From contig CAWHJW010000008.1 of the NCBI GenBank assembly GCA_963829725.1, positions 186,001-250,000 of the forward strand: 64,000 bases of DNA, written 5' to 3'. Made by a program: the position numbers and the translations under genes. Numbering within the stretch: the stretch's first letter is position 1; every line of letters starts with the position of its first letter. This document shows positions 9,979-18,982 of the stretch, one piece after another. The notes beneath the pieces were generated by a model that did not search any database, was not told the origin of the DNA, and worked only from the letters and a program-made list of their open reading frames with translations. The stretch is from RYN-230 sp963829725 (GTDB lineage: Bacteria; Actinomycetota; Actinomycetes; Streptosporangiales; Streptosporangiaceae).

Positions 9979-11514
9979 ATGGAGCCGCTCAAGGACGGGG
10001 ACCCAGGCCACCTCGGGCCGTACCGGGTGCACGCCCGGCTGGGCGCAGGCGGGATGGGCCAGGTGTACCTGGGCTTCTCCCCCGCGGGCCGGGCCGTGGC
10101 ACTCAAGGTCCTGCACGCGGAACGGGCCCGCGACCCAGCGTTCCGGGCCAGATTCTGGCGGGAGGTCGCCGCGGTCCGGCAGGTCAGCGGCGTGTACAGC
10201 GCCCCCGTGCTGGACGCGGGCACGGAGGAGGGTCGTCACTGGCTGGCGACCGCGTTCGTGGCCGGGCCCTCGCTGCTCGAACTGGTCCGCACGGACGGCC
10301 CGCTGCCCCTCGCGGCGGCGTGGCGGCTGGCCGGGGGACTCGTCGAGGCGCTGACCGCGGTGCACGCCTGCGGCCTGGTGCACCGTGACCTGAAGCCAGC
10401 GAACGTCCTGCTCGCCGCGGACGGGCCGCGGGTGATCGATTTCGGCCTGTCCCGGATGGTGGACAGCCAGCCGACACTGAGCGGACTGGTCTCCGGCACC
10501 CCGGGGTTCATGTCCCCGGAGCAGGCCAAGGGCGAGCCGGTCGGCCCGGCCAGCGACGTGTTCTCCCTCGGCTCCGTGCTGGCGTTCGCCAGCACGGGAA
10601 GCGGGCCGTTCGGCACGGGTAGCCCGGCCACGATCATGGACCGGATCGTGCACGGCCAGCCGGACCTGGCCGGCGTACCGGAAGCACTGCGCCGGCTGGC
10701 CGGCGCGTGCCTGGCCAGAGACCAGGCCAGCCGTCCCACACTGGCCCAGTTGATGGAGGCCATCGCGCCACATGTGCCCGAGGCCGCGGCGGGGCCGCCC
10801 GCCTCGTTCTGGCCGGACCCGGTGGCCCGGGCGATCCAGTCACACCAGGCCAGCCTGGGGACGGGGACGGTGGCTGATGACGGTGCGGCTGACGGGCCGG
10901 CGGCTGACGGGCCGGCGGCTGACGGGCCTGACCCTGTGCAGGGTGATGAGCCCGGCGCTGTGGCCAGGCACCGGGACGACGTCCCGGAGGACGTGGTCGA
11001 GGGCCGGGTGATCCCAGGGAGAGTGGTCGAGGGCCGGGTGGTCCCGGTGAGTGTGGCCGAGAGCCGCGAGGTGCCAGGGCTCGTGGCCGAGGGCCGCGAG
11101 GTGCCGGGGACCGTGGCCGAGGGCCGCGAGGCCGCCCGGAGGGGCCGGAAACGGGTCCCGGACAGGCGCCAGGCGATGTCCTTGCTAGCGTGCGCCGCAG
11201 TCGCCGCGGTGGGCACGGTGCTGGCGGTGAACCGCGCGACCGCGCCGCCCCGGCCGCCTGCCAGCCAGGCGCGGCCGGGACCGCCCAGTGCTGTCCACGG
11301 CCCGGGAGGCCAGGCCGCGGCCAGACCCAGCGGGCAGCCTGCCGCTGGACCCGTTGCTCAGCCCACGGCGCGGCCCACCGCGCGGCCCACCGCGCAACAG
11401 GCCAGCCCGGGCGCGACGGCTTCGCCGCCGGTGCCTCCGGCGGTCCCGCCGGGACTGGTGCGACGGGCGGCGCACGCCCGCGAGAATCCGACTCCGCCCG
11501 GCCTGACGAAGTGA
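9979..11514 (+). CDS. membrane-anchored serine/threonine protein kinase
   Basis: A 511-residue PknB-type kinase. The catalytic domain at about 15-275 has the P-loop LGAGGMGQVYLG, VALKVLH (ATP-site Lys), HRDLKPANVLL (catalytic loop), VIDFGLSR (DFG) and GTPGFMSPEQAKG (activation end). A juxtamembrane region (about 300-390) holds repeated acidic and VAEGREVPG-like decapeptides. One transmembrane helix follows near 398-415 (MSLLACAAVAAVGTVLAVNR), then a Pro/Ala/Thr-rich extracytoplasmic tail without PASTA or other sensor domain. Its place next to a division-protein gene suggests an envelope-signalling role, but the target is unknown. Intact. Confidence 0.9.
   Translation: MEPLKDGDPGHLGPYRVHARLGAGGMGQVYLGFSPAGRAVALKVLHAERARDPAFRARFWREVAAVRQVSGVYSAPVLDAGTEEGRHWLATAFVAGPSLLELVRTDGPLPLAAAWRLAGGLVEALTAVHACGLVHRDLKPANVLLAADGPRVIDFGLSRMVDSQPTLSGLVSGTPGFMSPEQAKGEPVGPASDVFSLGSVLAFASTGSGPFGTGSPATIMDRIVHGQPDLAGVPEALRRLAGACLARDQASRPTLAQLMEAIAPHVPEAAAGPPASFWPDPVARAIQSHQASLGTGTVADDGAADGPAADGPAADGPDPVQGDEPGAVARHRDDVPEDVVEGRVIPGRVVEGRVVPVSVAESREVPGLVAEGREVPGTVAEGREAARRGRKRVPDRRQAMSLLACAAVAAVGTVLAVNRATAPPRPPASQARPGPPSAVHGPGGQAAARPSGQPAAGPVAQPTARPTARPTAQQASPGATASPPVPPAVPPGLVRRAAHARENPTPPGLTK
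10885..11133 (+). repeat. in-frame tandem repeats inside the kinase linker
   Basis: Three copies of a 15-bp unit (GCGGCTGACGGGCCG) at 10885-10929 are followed, from about 10995, by five degenerate copies of a unit of about 30 bp encoding VVEGRV-IPG / VAEGRE-VPG type decapeptides. Unit lengths are multiples of three, so copy number can change without breaking the kinase. Confidence 0.7.
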
Positions 11515-11621
11515 CCGTGATCCGGCGCCCCGGGCTCGGCGAGCACCTCGGCCCCGGCACTCACGAAGGGTCACTGGCGCGCGAGCAGGTCCCGGAGTTT
11601 GCTACGCTGACAGCCGTTCCA

Positions 11622-11697
<76 letters not shown>

Positions 11698-11721
11698 TCT
11701 GGGATCTGGTCTCTGACCAGG

Positions 11722-13288
11722 TCAGAAGCTCTTTCCTTGAAGCCCCAGCCTACTTCCAGGGCTGGGGTTTTCGGCGTGGTTGGGAGGAATTTGGGAGATC
11801 ATCTTCTCCCTGCCTCCCGGTGTGGGTCGGTCTGGCTGGGTGTCTCGTGGTGTCGTTGCGTCCGGTGCTGGGGCGCGAAAGGGCGCGAGGAGTTCGTCGA
11901 GCAGCGGGACGGGTGAGTGTTCGTGGAGGGCGGCCCGTTCGCGTAGCGAGTCCTCCCAGCGGGCCTGGAGGGCGGCCTTGAGGTCCTCGCGCATCCGGTC
12001 GGAGGTGTGGGCGTAGAGGCCGCGCATGCCGGGCACCTCGTGGCCGAGGCGGTGCTCGGCGAGGATCTCCGGGATGCCATCTTCGGCCATCCAGGTCTTG
12101 TGGCCGTGCCTCATGCCGTGCGGGTTCAGGCCGTACTTGACCGGGAGCCAGCAGGCGACCGGGATGTCCTCGGGGATGGGCCGGATGCCCCGTCCTCTTG
12201 GCCGGGTGAACGGCGGCGTCGCCGGGCGGGGCGGGCGCCCAGGTGGTGATCGGGATGCCCGGCCAGTCGGAGGCGTCCACGATGGTGAGCCGGGGCGGCT
12301 TGCTGGGCTGCGGCTGGTACCGGCCGTCGCAGGCCGGGCGGAAGACGCGGCGGGCGTAGTTGCTGCGCCGGGGGTGGCCGCCGTCCGGGCCGAGGAACAC
12401 GTACTGGCCGCTGCCGCCGTGCTGGGCCGCGCAGGCGCATCGCTGCCGGGGCTGGGCCTTGATCTGCCGGGCCAGCAGGTCGGCCAGGAACGGCGGGAGG
12501 TTGACGGGCAGGCAGGGTTCCCAGTTCGGGCTGCGGTAGGAGTCGTCCTTCGGCGGGAGCCGGTGGAACGTGCTGCGGATCTCGCGGAGCTGCCACTCGA
12601 CGTGGATCTCGTCGTCGTGGACGTGCTCGCGTTCGAGGCCGATCGTCTCGCCCCAGCGCAGGCCGGTGTAGGCGATGGTGACGACCATGGTGAAGTCCTC
12701 GTCCCGGCCGGACAGCAGCGCGGCCCGCTCGGCGACCAGCAAGGCCTGCAGCGGCGTGGCCCATACCCGCTGCGGGCCGCGGTCGAGCTTGCGGCCGGTC
12801 CGCCGTCCGCGGTTGCGGGGCCTTATCGCGGGGTTGTACGGGATCAGCGGCGGCTTGGCCGCGGCCGCGTCGCCGAGGATCGTGCACAGCACGGCGCGGG
12901 CGTCACGGGCCACGCGGCGGGAGACGCCGGTCCGGGCGGGGATGGAGTTCTCCCACCGGGTGATGTCCTCGGTGGTGAGCGAGCCCAGCTCGCTGGAACC
13001 GAAGGAGGGGCGGATGAACCGGCGGATCAGGTACTCCCGGGTCTCGACGGTGCTGATCCCGACGTCTTGCAGGGGCATCCACCGGTCGATCCACTCGCTG
13101 ACCGTGATCTTTCCCGCGTTGGGGTCGGTCCACCGGCCTTCCCTGATCCTGGCTTCTTGGTCGCGTCCCCAGGTGAGCGCGGCGGCCTTGGTCTCGAAGC
13201 CGGACTCGCTGGTCTCGAAGCCGCTGGGCAGCTTGTACTTCACCCGCCACGGCTTCGCGCCTCTCCCCCGCTTCTCCGCGTACGCCAT
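11722..13288 (-). pseudogene. tyrosine integrase of the tRNA-Ala element, one +1 frameshift
   Basis: Starts at ATG 13288 with GGAGGA five bases upstream (MAYAEKRGRGAKPWRVKYK). It has an N-terminal arm-binding domain, a SAM-like domain (VSEWIDRWMPLQDVGISTVE), and a catalytic domain with the first Arg in AYTGLRWGETIGL. The reading frame then breaks near 12231, where one extra base follows ITTWAPAPP. The rest of the catalytic domain is in the next frame: HGMRHGHKTWM (His-x-x-Arg) and LGHEVPGMRGLYAHTS (nucleophilic Tyr). All catalytic residues are present, so a single base decides activity. It sits next to tRNA-Ala and is followed upstream by its excisionase, the usual layout. Confidence 0.88.
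11743..11771 (+). terminator. Rho-independent terminator after tRNA-Ala
   Basis: A CCCCAGCC stem (11743-11750) pairs with GGCTGGGG (11760-11767) across a nine-base loop and is followed by TTTT on the plus strand, about 50 bp after the tRNA. The 3' end of the minus-strand integrase frame runs through it, so the integrase terminus may have been reshaped by recombination at the site. Confidence 0.75.
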
Positions 13289-13396
13289 GCTGTCCTCCGG
13301 GTTGATGTCTCTGAGCTGCGGGCGCTCCTCCGGGCCGCTGGCGGCCGGGTCGGGTGCCACCGCAGGTGCCTGGCGGTGGCGTTGCCGGTAACGGCG

Positions 13397-13612
13397 TCAG
13401 ATGCTTCTGTGGCCTGACCGGCGCTCGCGTGAGGTGACCGGCTGGCGAGCCCCGGCCTTCATGATCTCGGCGATGTCGTCATCGCTGAACCGCAGATGCT
13501 TGCCAATGAACGTACACGGAATCAACCGGGCGGCAGCCTTCGTCTTGAGCCACGACTCACGAACCTTGAGGACGCCCGCCGCCTCTGCCGCAGTATAGAG
13601 CTGATCAGCCAT
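13397..13612 (-). CDS. excisionase-like helix-turn-helix protein
   Basis: A 71-residue protein from ATG 13612 (GGAG seven bases upstream). MADQLYTAAEAAGVLKVRES and the later HLRFSDDDIAEIMKAG fit the HTH-17/excisionase winged helix, which recognises attachment-site arms and favours excision. It lies about 100 bp upstream of the integrase on the same strand, as in most actinomycete integrative elements. It is intact, unlike its integrase. Confidence 0.75.
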   Translation of the reverse strand: MADQLYTAAEAAGVLKVRESWLKTKAAARLIPCTFIGKHLRFSDDDIAEIMKAGARQPVTSRERRSGHRSI

Positions 13613-14032
13613 TGTCACTCCGCTTTAGCTGCCTAGAAGTAGCCCAAGCAATCGGCGAATACCCCTGCCTCACCTGGTACGACGTGATCGCGTCCAAAGT
13701 TACGTCAAGCGCTTGGGCTGATGCCAAACAAGAAGCGCATGATCCGATGCCGTCTGCGTTGATGTTTAGTGCTGGCTAGTTATGCACAGTTCGGTTCAGT
13801 GCTGCTGAGTGTTGTGGAAAAAGCTGGCGCAGTAAGAAAATTATGGCCCCGCGTATCGCGTACCTGGCGCAGCCACGGACCGGCCACGCGCTTGCTGGAG
13901 GCGCACCGTAGATGGACGGATCCCGTGACTCCGGGCTCTCAGGACTGCCGGTACAGACCGAATGGTGCCAGCATGGGTACTGACTGCGCTAGCTGCTCTC
14001 CCAGGAGGTGACCGGTAATCCCCCGGGCTCGC
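13613..14032. other. non-coding spacer of 420 bp between excisionase and HTH regulator
   Basis: No convincing gene on either strand. Its first half is richer in A/T than the flanks and should carry the promoters of the divergent excisionase (-) and regulator (+) genes. I see AGGAGG near 14002-14007 but no in-frame start at the right distance from it. No tRNA or clear hairpin seen. Confidence 0.5.
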
Positions 14033-14812
14033 GTGACCTCCGTGGTGGAGGAGCCATCCCCATTGCGCCGGGCGCGGCTGGCCAGGAACTGGACGTTAGA
14101 CGATGTCGTCGAGGAAATCGATCTACGAACCCCAGGCGGCCATTCCGGGGTGACTCCGAGCATGCTCAGCGGATGGGAGCTGGGTCGGCACATCACCAGC
14201 GTCGGGCACCGCAAGACACTCTGCGAGATCTACGGTGAGCCGCCGCAGGTGTTGTTCGCCCACCAGGACTCCGGACTGCGCACCGCGACAGCACCCAGGC
14301 TGCTGGCCAGCGTCACTGATTTGCGCGAAGCGATGTTAGCTACCGTGAATGGAGCCCGGGAGTGCCTGGTCGCCGCGGGCTCGCGGTCCCGGGACGCGGA
14401 GTATCTGGAGGCGATCGAGGCGGTGCTGGTGGATCGGCCGGCACTCGTGCATTACCGCGTACTGTTCGGACCGCCGCATCATCAGGCGCTGAAAGATCAC
14501 CTGCTGCGGCTGCTGGAACTACGTGATCCCGCCGAACGCAGCCTTGGCCTGAAGATGCTCCATGTAGGCATCGTGGAGGACACGGTGACCACGCCAGAGC
14601 GGTTTTTTTGCGCGAGCGAGCAGATGGCAGCTGTGCCGATCCCGTCGCTGACATCGGCGGAAGCATTCGACTCCGGGGTGATGCTCGGCCCAGCAGCAGC
14701 CCGGCGACTGCTGGATCATGGGCGTCAGGCCTATGCTGGCGCCCGGCGGGTTGAGACACCTCAGCAGGTCGGAGAGCTGGACGTGATCAGGCACCGGAGC
14801 ATCCAGCGGTGA
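14033..14812 (+). CDS. XRE-type HTH transcriptional regulator, probable cassette regulator
   Basis: A 259-residue protein with an N-terminal Cro/C1-type helix-turn-helix (about 10-65: LRRARLARNWTLDDVVEEID and TPSMLSGWELGRH) and a C-terminal domain of about 170 residues that I do not recognise firmly (AGSRSRDAEYLEAIEAVLVD, LLRLLELRDPAERSLGLKML). It resembles ligand-sensing halves of other actinomycete HTH proteins. The start is GTG 14033 with only a distant ribosome-binding site. The stop overlaps the next GTG by four bases, so it is the first gene of the six-gene cassette and likely its regulator. Confidence 0.72.
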   Translation: MTSVVEEPSPLRRARLARNWTLDDVVEEIDLRTPGGHSGVTPSMLSGWELGRHITSVGHRKTLCEIYGEPPQVLFAHQDSGLRTATAPRLLASVTDLREAMLATVNGARECLVAAGSRSRDAEYLEAIEAVLVDRPALVHYRVLFGPPHHQALKDHLLRLLELRDPAERSLGLKMLHVGIVEDTVTTPERFFCASEQMAAVPIPSLTSAEAFDSGVMLGPAAARRLLDHGRQAYAGARRVETPQQVGELDVIRHRSIQR

Positions 14813-16020
14813 ACCGCCACGTCACAGAAGCGGGCCGCGGGCTGCTAGCGGCCCTTGAGGACCACGACTCGGTGATGAAACTGACCCGCGAACTGGTCCG
14901 CATCCCGAGCAGAGCCGGTATCGATCCCTACGGGCCGGCCCTGAAATGCATGTCTACATGGCTGGCCGGGCACGGGATGGCGCCGCGCCGCCTGTCCGCG
15001 CCTGGCGGGGAAACAGTCGCGATGGTGTGCGAGATAACCGGCAGCCAACCCGGTCCTCGATACGTCCTGGACGCATGCCTGGACACCGCGCCGTTCGGCG
15101 ACGAAGCGGCCTGGACTTACCAGCCAGTATCCGGCGAGATCGACGATGGCTGGCTGCATGGCCGCGGGTCCGCCGATTCCAAGGCTGGCGCGGCGATCTT
15201 CGCGCATATCGCCGCCCGCCTCTTGCTGATCAGCGACCGGATGGCGGGCAGCCTGGTGCTGCTGTTCGACGTGGACGAGCACACCGGGGATTTCGGAGGT
15301 GCGCGAGCCTACTTCGAGGGCCCCAATGCACCGCGCAGAGTCGATGGGGTGATGATCGGCTACCCGGGGCCGGATCACGTGGTTACCGGAGGCCGTGGCG
15401 TGCTGCGCGCCCAGCTCAGCGTGCACGGTATCGCCAGCCACTCGGGCGGCCGCATGATGACCCCCAACGCCATCACCAAGGCAGCGGCACTCGTGTCGGC
15501 AGTCGCAGCCGCCGAACTGCCCCACTTCGTCGCACCGGCCTTCCCGCTGCAGCCCAGGCTGACCGTGACCGAGATCAGCGGCGGCACCGGCTATTCCGCC
15601 GTCCCGGACCTGTGCACCCTCAACGTTGATGCGCGGCTCACCCCCGCCTTCGACGCGGCCGCGGCCGAAGCGCTACTCCGTTCCCTGGCGGCTGATGTGG
15701 ATGCCGCATGGCCGGGCACGCAGCCCACCCAGATAGGGATCACCACACGCTGGCCGCCGTACCAGCTGCCTGATGAATCGCGGCTGAAGACGGCGCTGCT
15801 CTCCTCTGCGCAACAGGCCGGACTCTCGCCCGCGGCCAAGATCGCCGGGCCCTCGAACATCGGCAATTACCTCGCCGGTCTCGGCATCCAGGCGACCGCC
15901 GGTTTCGGGGTCGAATACGAAGGGCTGCACGGCACGGACGAACGCATCCGCATCGATTCGATCCCGCCCATCCAGGCCGCCTACCAGCAGGCATGCCTGA
16001 CCCTGCTAATCCCCTCCTGA
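14809..16020 (+). CDS. M20-family metallohydrolase (ArgE/DapE/CPG2-like) with altered metal site
   Basis: A 403-residue M20 fold: catalytic domain with a dimerisation domain inserted (about 200-310). Family landmarks are GRGSADSKAGAA (bridging Asp), SGGRMMTPNAITKAA, and the C-terminal HGTDERIRIDSI (metal His). Two usual ligand positions differ: the first His of HxD is Cys (ACLDTAPFGD), and the DEE catalytic/ligand pair reads DEHTG. It may therefore bind metal differently or have lost hydrolysis; typical M20 enzymes remove acyl or aminoacyl groups. The GTG start overlaps the regulator stop. Intact and codon-typical. Confidence 0.8.
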   Translation: MNRHVTEAGRGLLAALEDHDSVMKLTRELVRIPSRAGIDPYGPALKCMSTWLAGHGMAPRRLSAPGGETVAMVCEITGSQPGPRYVLDACLDTAPFGDEAAWTYQPVSGEIDDGWLHGRGSADSKAGAAIFAHIAARLLLISDRMAGSLVLLFDVDEHTGDFGGARAYFEGPNAPRRVDGVMIGYPGPDHVVTGGRGVLRAQLSVHGIASHSGGRMMTPNAITKAAALVSAVAAAELPHFVAPAFPLQPRLTVTEISGGTGYSAVPDLCTLNVDARLTPAFDAAAAEALLRSLAADVDAAWPGTQPTQIGITTRWPPYQLPDESRLKTALLSSAQQAGLSPAAKIAGPSNIGNYLAGLGIQATAGFGVEYEGLHGTDERIRIDSIPPIQAAYQQACLTLLIPS

Positions 16021-16149
16021 CCTGCGGATCAGCTCCTGCCGTAGAGAGCGCGACAGCAGCGAGACGACAGCGCGCCGCCAGCTCGTGCGCTGGCCGGCGC
16101 CCATGTCATCGGGTGAAGGTGCAGATAGCCACGCCATCCCTGGAAGCCG

Positions 16150-16782
16150 GTGAGCGTCATGAACGGAATCTTCATCGCTGTTGAGGGCCCGACGGGAGCC
16201 GGGAAGACCACCCTCGCAGCGCAGTTAGCGGCAGCCCTGCCGGCCCACGCGGTGCTCGACCCATTCGACGCCAACCCCTTCTTTCGCGAGCTGGCCATGA
16301 CCGACAACCCAAAGGTGGGGCTGGCGCTGCGGACGGAGCTGACGTTTCTCGCCCTGCGCGTCGCACAGCTACGTGAGGTCGCGGAGCAGCTCGATGCTGG
16401 CCGCTGCGTGGTCGCGGACTGGGCACTTCTCAAGCAAGCGATCTTCGCTACGACCACTCTGCAGCCCGATGACGCGGCACGCCTAGCGGCCACCATCACG
16501 GTCTGGGCTGCCAGCGTTCCCACCCAGGATGTGCTCATCGGGCTCACCGCATCGCCGGTTACCCTGCGCACCCGCGTGCGCCACCGTGGCCGAGACGTAG
16601 AAGCCCGCCTCTCCATCGCTCAGCTGGCGGCTTTATCGGCCGCATTTGACAATGCGTTCGCGTCCTGGCCTGGGCGCTTCATCCGCCTCGACACCGACAC
16701 CTTCGATGCGTTCGACGAGCAGCACGTAACTGAGCTTGCCGACCGGATACGCCAGCTCGTGACTTCCCTGGAGCTCAGATGA
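16150..16782 (+). CDS. thymidylate/deoxynucleoside-kinase-like P-loop protein
   Basis: About 208-210 residues (GTG 16150 or ATG 16159). Walker A is VEGPTGAGKTTLAAQ near residues 11-25. The layout resembles deoxynucleoside kinases: FFRELAMTDNPKVGLAL, then VVADWALLKQAIFAT in the position of the DRS-type substrate motif, then RVRHRGRDVEARLSI as the Arg-rich LID. It likely phosphorylates a nucleoside-like or amino-alcohol substrate with ATP; the precise acceptor is unknown. The last four bases overlap the dehydrogenase ATG (ATGA). Confidence 0.75.
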   Translation: MSVMNGIFIAVEGPTGAGKTTLAAQLAAALPAHAVLDPFDANPFFRELAMTDNPKVGLALRTELTFLALRVAQLREVAEQLDAGRCVVADWALLKQAIFATTTLQPDDAARLAATITVWAASVPTQDVLIGLTASPVTLRTRVRHRGRDVEARLSIAQLAALSAAFDNAFASWPGRFIRLDTDTFDAFDEQHVTELADRIRQLVTSLELR

Positions 16783-17867
16783 GAAATCCCGCCCTCCATG
16801 TAGCCGAGGGGGCTGTCACCGAAGGACTGCTCCGTAGGCGGCTGCTGATCACCGCGCCGGGCGCCGTGGAGCTGATCGATGAAGCGCTGCCGGGCCTGGG
16901 CGAACGCGAGGTGTACGCCCGAACGGTTGTTTCCGGTATCAGCCACGGGACGGAGATGGCTTGGCTCAATGGCTCGGCTGCTGCGCTGCACCGCTCCTGG
17001 GACGCCGAACGCAGGATGTACCGTGCTGGTCCAGGGCGCAGCTTCCCAGTTGCCCCTGGCTATGAGTCCATCGGGCGGGTCACCCATACCGGCCCGTCCG
17101 TTACCGCGGTAAAGACTGGTGACCTGATCGCGATTGACGCGCCCCATGCGGACGGTCACCTGCTCAGTGAGGCAACCGCGGCGGCCGGGCTCCTCCCCTC
17201 CGGCCTCAGCGCTGAGCAGGCGGTCTTCCTCACCCTCGCCCGGGTCGCGCTCGGCGGTGTGCAGGATGCTTCGCTGACCGTCGGCGAAACCGCCTTAATT
17301 GTCGGCTTGGGCACGGTGGGACTGCTCGCCGCGCAGATTGCCCGCCACAGCGGCTATCAGGTGATCGGCGTGGACCGGTACCCGCTGCGGCTCGCGGTCG
17401 CCGAGACCTTCGGCGTCACCACGGTCCGCGCCGGGCACGGCGCCGACGTGGCTGCCCAGGTGCGCCAGCTAGGCGGGAGCGCAGGCGTGGATGCAGCCAT
17501 CGAAGCGTCCGGCTCCTATGCCGGGCTGCATGAAGCCATCCGCTGCCTGCGTGTCGGCGGAAGGGTGGCAACCGTCGCGTCCTACCACGGTGAGCAGCCT
17601 GGCCTCCGGCTCGGTGAGGAGTATCACCGCAACCGCATCACGCTGATCTCCTCGATGACGATCAACGGCTGCGCGCAGCGCCGGTACCCACTATGGACGC
17701 TCGACCGCCTCAACCTCACCGCCCAGGGCCTCATTGTCTCCGGCGCGATACGCACCGAAGGCCTGATCACCCACCGCATTCCGTTCCGCCAGGCAGCCGA
17801 TGCCTACCGCCTGATCGCAAGCACACCACAGGAAACGATCAAGGTGGTGCTCACCTATGGCGACTGA
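16779..17867 (+). CDS. MDR-superfamily dehydrogenase lacking the usual catalytic zinc Cys
   Basis: A 362-residue medium-chain dehydrogenase/reductase. GroES-like half, then a Rossmann half with LIVGLGTVGLLAAQIARHSG and GVDRYPLRLAVAE binding NAD(P). The position that normally holds the catalytic zinc Cys reads VVSGISHGTEM, so it belongs to the sub-group without the classic Cys-His-Cys site (as in BchC-like or sugar/cyclitol dehydrogenases). It probably oxidises or reduces a secondary alcohol. Overlap with the kinase (4 bp) and aminotransferase (11 bp) genes indicates one transcript. Confidence 0.82.
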   Translation: MRNPALHVAEGAVTEGLLRRRLLITAPGAVELIDEALPGLGEREVYARTVVSGISHGTEMAWLNGSAAALHRSWDAERRMYRAGPGRSFPVAPGYESIGRVTHTGPSVTAVKTGDLIAIDAPHADGHLLSEATAAAGLLPSGLSAEQAVFLTLARVALGGVQDASLTVGETALIVGLGTVGLLAAQIARHSGYQVIGVDRYPLRLAVAETFGVTTVRAGHGADVAAQVRQLGGSAGVDAAIEASGSYAGLHEAIRCLRVGGRVATVASYHGEQPGLRLGEEYHRNRITLISSMTINGCAQRRYPLWTLDRLNLTAQGLIVSGAIRTEGLITHRIPFRQAADAYRLIASTPQETIKVVLTYGD

Positions 17868-18930
17868 GAATCCGTTCAGTTCCTGCCGTCCCGTGAACGA
17901 CCGATACAGCCCACCCGAGTGCGGCGAACTGGACGAGATCGCGGATCTCCTCGCGGACGGCCAGTTGTCTGGGGGCGCACCCGTCGTCTCGCGGTACGAG
18001 CACGCGCTTGCCGAATGGTTCGGGGTCAAGCGGGCTGTCGCGGTGAACTCGGGTACCTCGGCGCTGCACGCGACGCTCATCGCTCTTGGCGTCGGCGCTG
18101 ATGATGAGGTACTCGTTCCCGCTACCGCCCCGCTGCCCACAGCCTTGCCCATCCTGACCTGTGGCGCCATTCCTGTGATCGTCGATACCGCCCCAGGATC
18201 GCTGGCCCTGAACCCAGCCGACGTATCAGACAAGATCACCGCCCGGACAAGGGCCGCGATCACGCTTCCACTGTGGGGCTACCCAGCCGACGACACCGCG
18301 GCAGCAGGACTGCTCAACTCGGCCGACATCCCCGTCATCGAGGACGCCTGCCAGGCTCACGGCACGAGGATCCGCGGCCGGTACGCCGGAACCCTCGGCC
18401 GGGCCGGATGTTTCTCCACCCACGACCGCAAGCTGCTCTCTACTGGGGAAGGCGGATTCGTCCTCACCGACGACGAGGAACTGGCCGGGAAGATCGACTA
18501 CTACACCCACCTCGGCCATCTCGGCGGCGCAGTCCACGGCGTCAACTACAAAATCGCTGGGCCGCTCGCTGCGATCGGCCTGCAGCGCCTGCCCGGACTC
18601 CAGGGACAACTGCAGGCACGGCGCGCCAATGCCGCGCGACTCCTGGACGCACTACCCGGGGCTGGCGTGCTGACCGAACTTGGCTATCGGCACGGTGACC
18701 TGCCGAATTACTACAATCTCGTCCTGGTCGCTGACTCCGATCGCGCCGACACAACTGCGGCCGCGCTGGCCTCCGCTGGCCTGCCTCCCGACTCGATCCG
18801 ATACGGGTACCGGCCGCTCTACCACCGGCCGGTTTTCGCCAAATACGCCACCGTGTGCCCGAACGTGAAGCTCTCGCCGCCACGACACTCCAGCTTCCTG
18901 TTCATCCCGGGCTATCCGGGGCGGCACTAG
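17857..18930 (+). CDS. DegT/DnrJ/EryC1-family PLP aminotransferase
   Basis: A 357-residue fold type I aminotransferase of the sugar/cyclitol kind, transferring an amino group to a keto-sugar or keto-cyclitol. VNSGTSALHATLIALGVG binds PLP phosphate, IPVIEDACQAHGT carries the ring-stacking/Asp pair, and FSTHDRKLLSTGEGG contains the Schiff-base Lys. The C-terminus is a little shorter than usual. The preceding dehydrogenase could make its keto substrate, the classic dehydrogenase-aminotransferase pairing of amino-sugar and aminocyclitol pathways. Substrate is inference only. Confidence 0.86.
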   Translation: MATENPFSSCRPVNDRYSPPECGELDEIADLLADGQLSGGAPVVSRYEHALAEWFGVKRAVAVNSGTSALHATLIALGVGADDEVLVPATAPLPTALPILTCGAIPVIVDTAPGSLALNPADVSDKITARTRAAITLPLWGYPADDTAAAGLLNSADIPVIEDACQAHGTRIRGRYAGTLGRAGCFSTHDRKLLSTGEGGFVLTDDEELAGKIDYYTHLGHLGGAVHGVNYKIAGPLAAIGLQRLPGLQGQLQARRANAARLLDALPGAGVLTELGYRHGDLPNYYNLVLVADSDRADTTAAALASAGLPPDSIRYGYRPLYHRPVFAKYATVCPNVKLSPPRHSSFLFIPGYPGRH

Positions 18931-18982
18931 AGTGGGCGGCTAACCAGCTCCGGTCTCTCGCCACCGCCGAAAGGCACCGCAT

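Noticed and set aside
10885..11133. CRISPR-like array
   Set aside because: The repeats are short, contiguous without spacers and maintain the kinase reading frame; they are coding tandem repeats.
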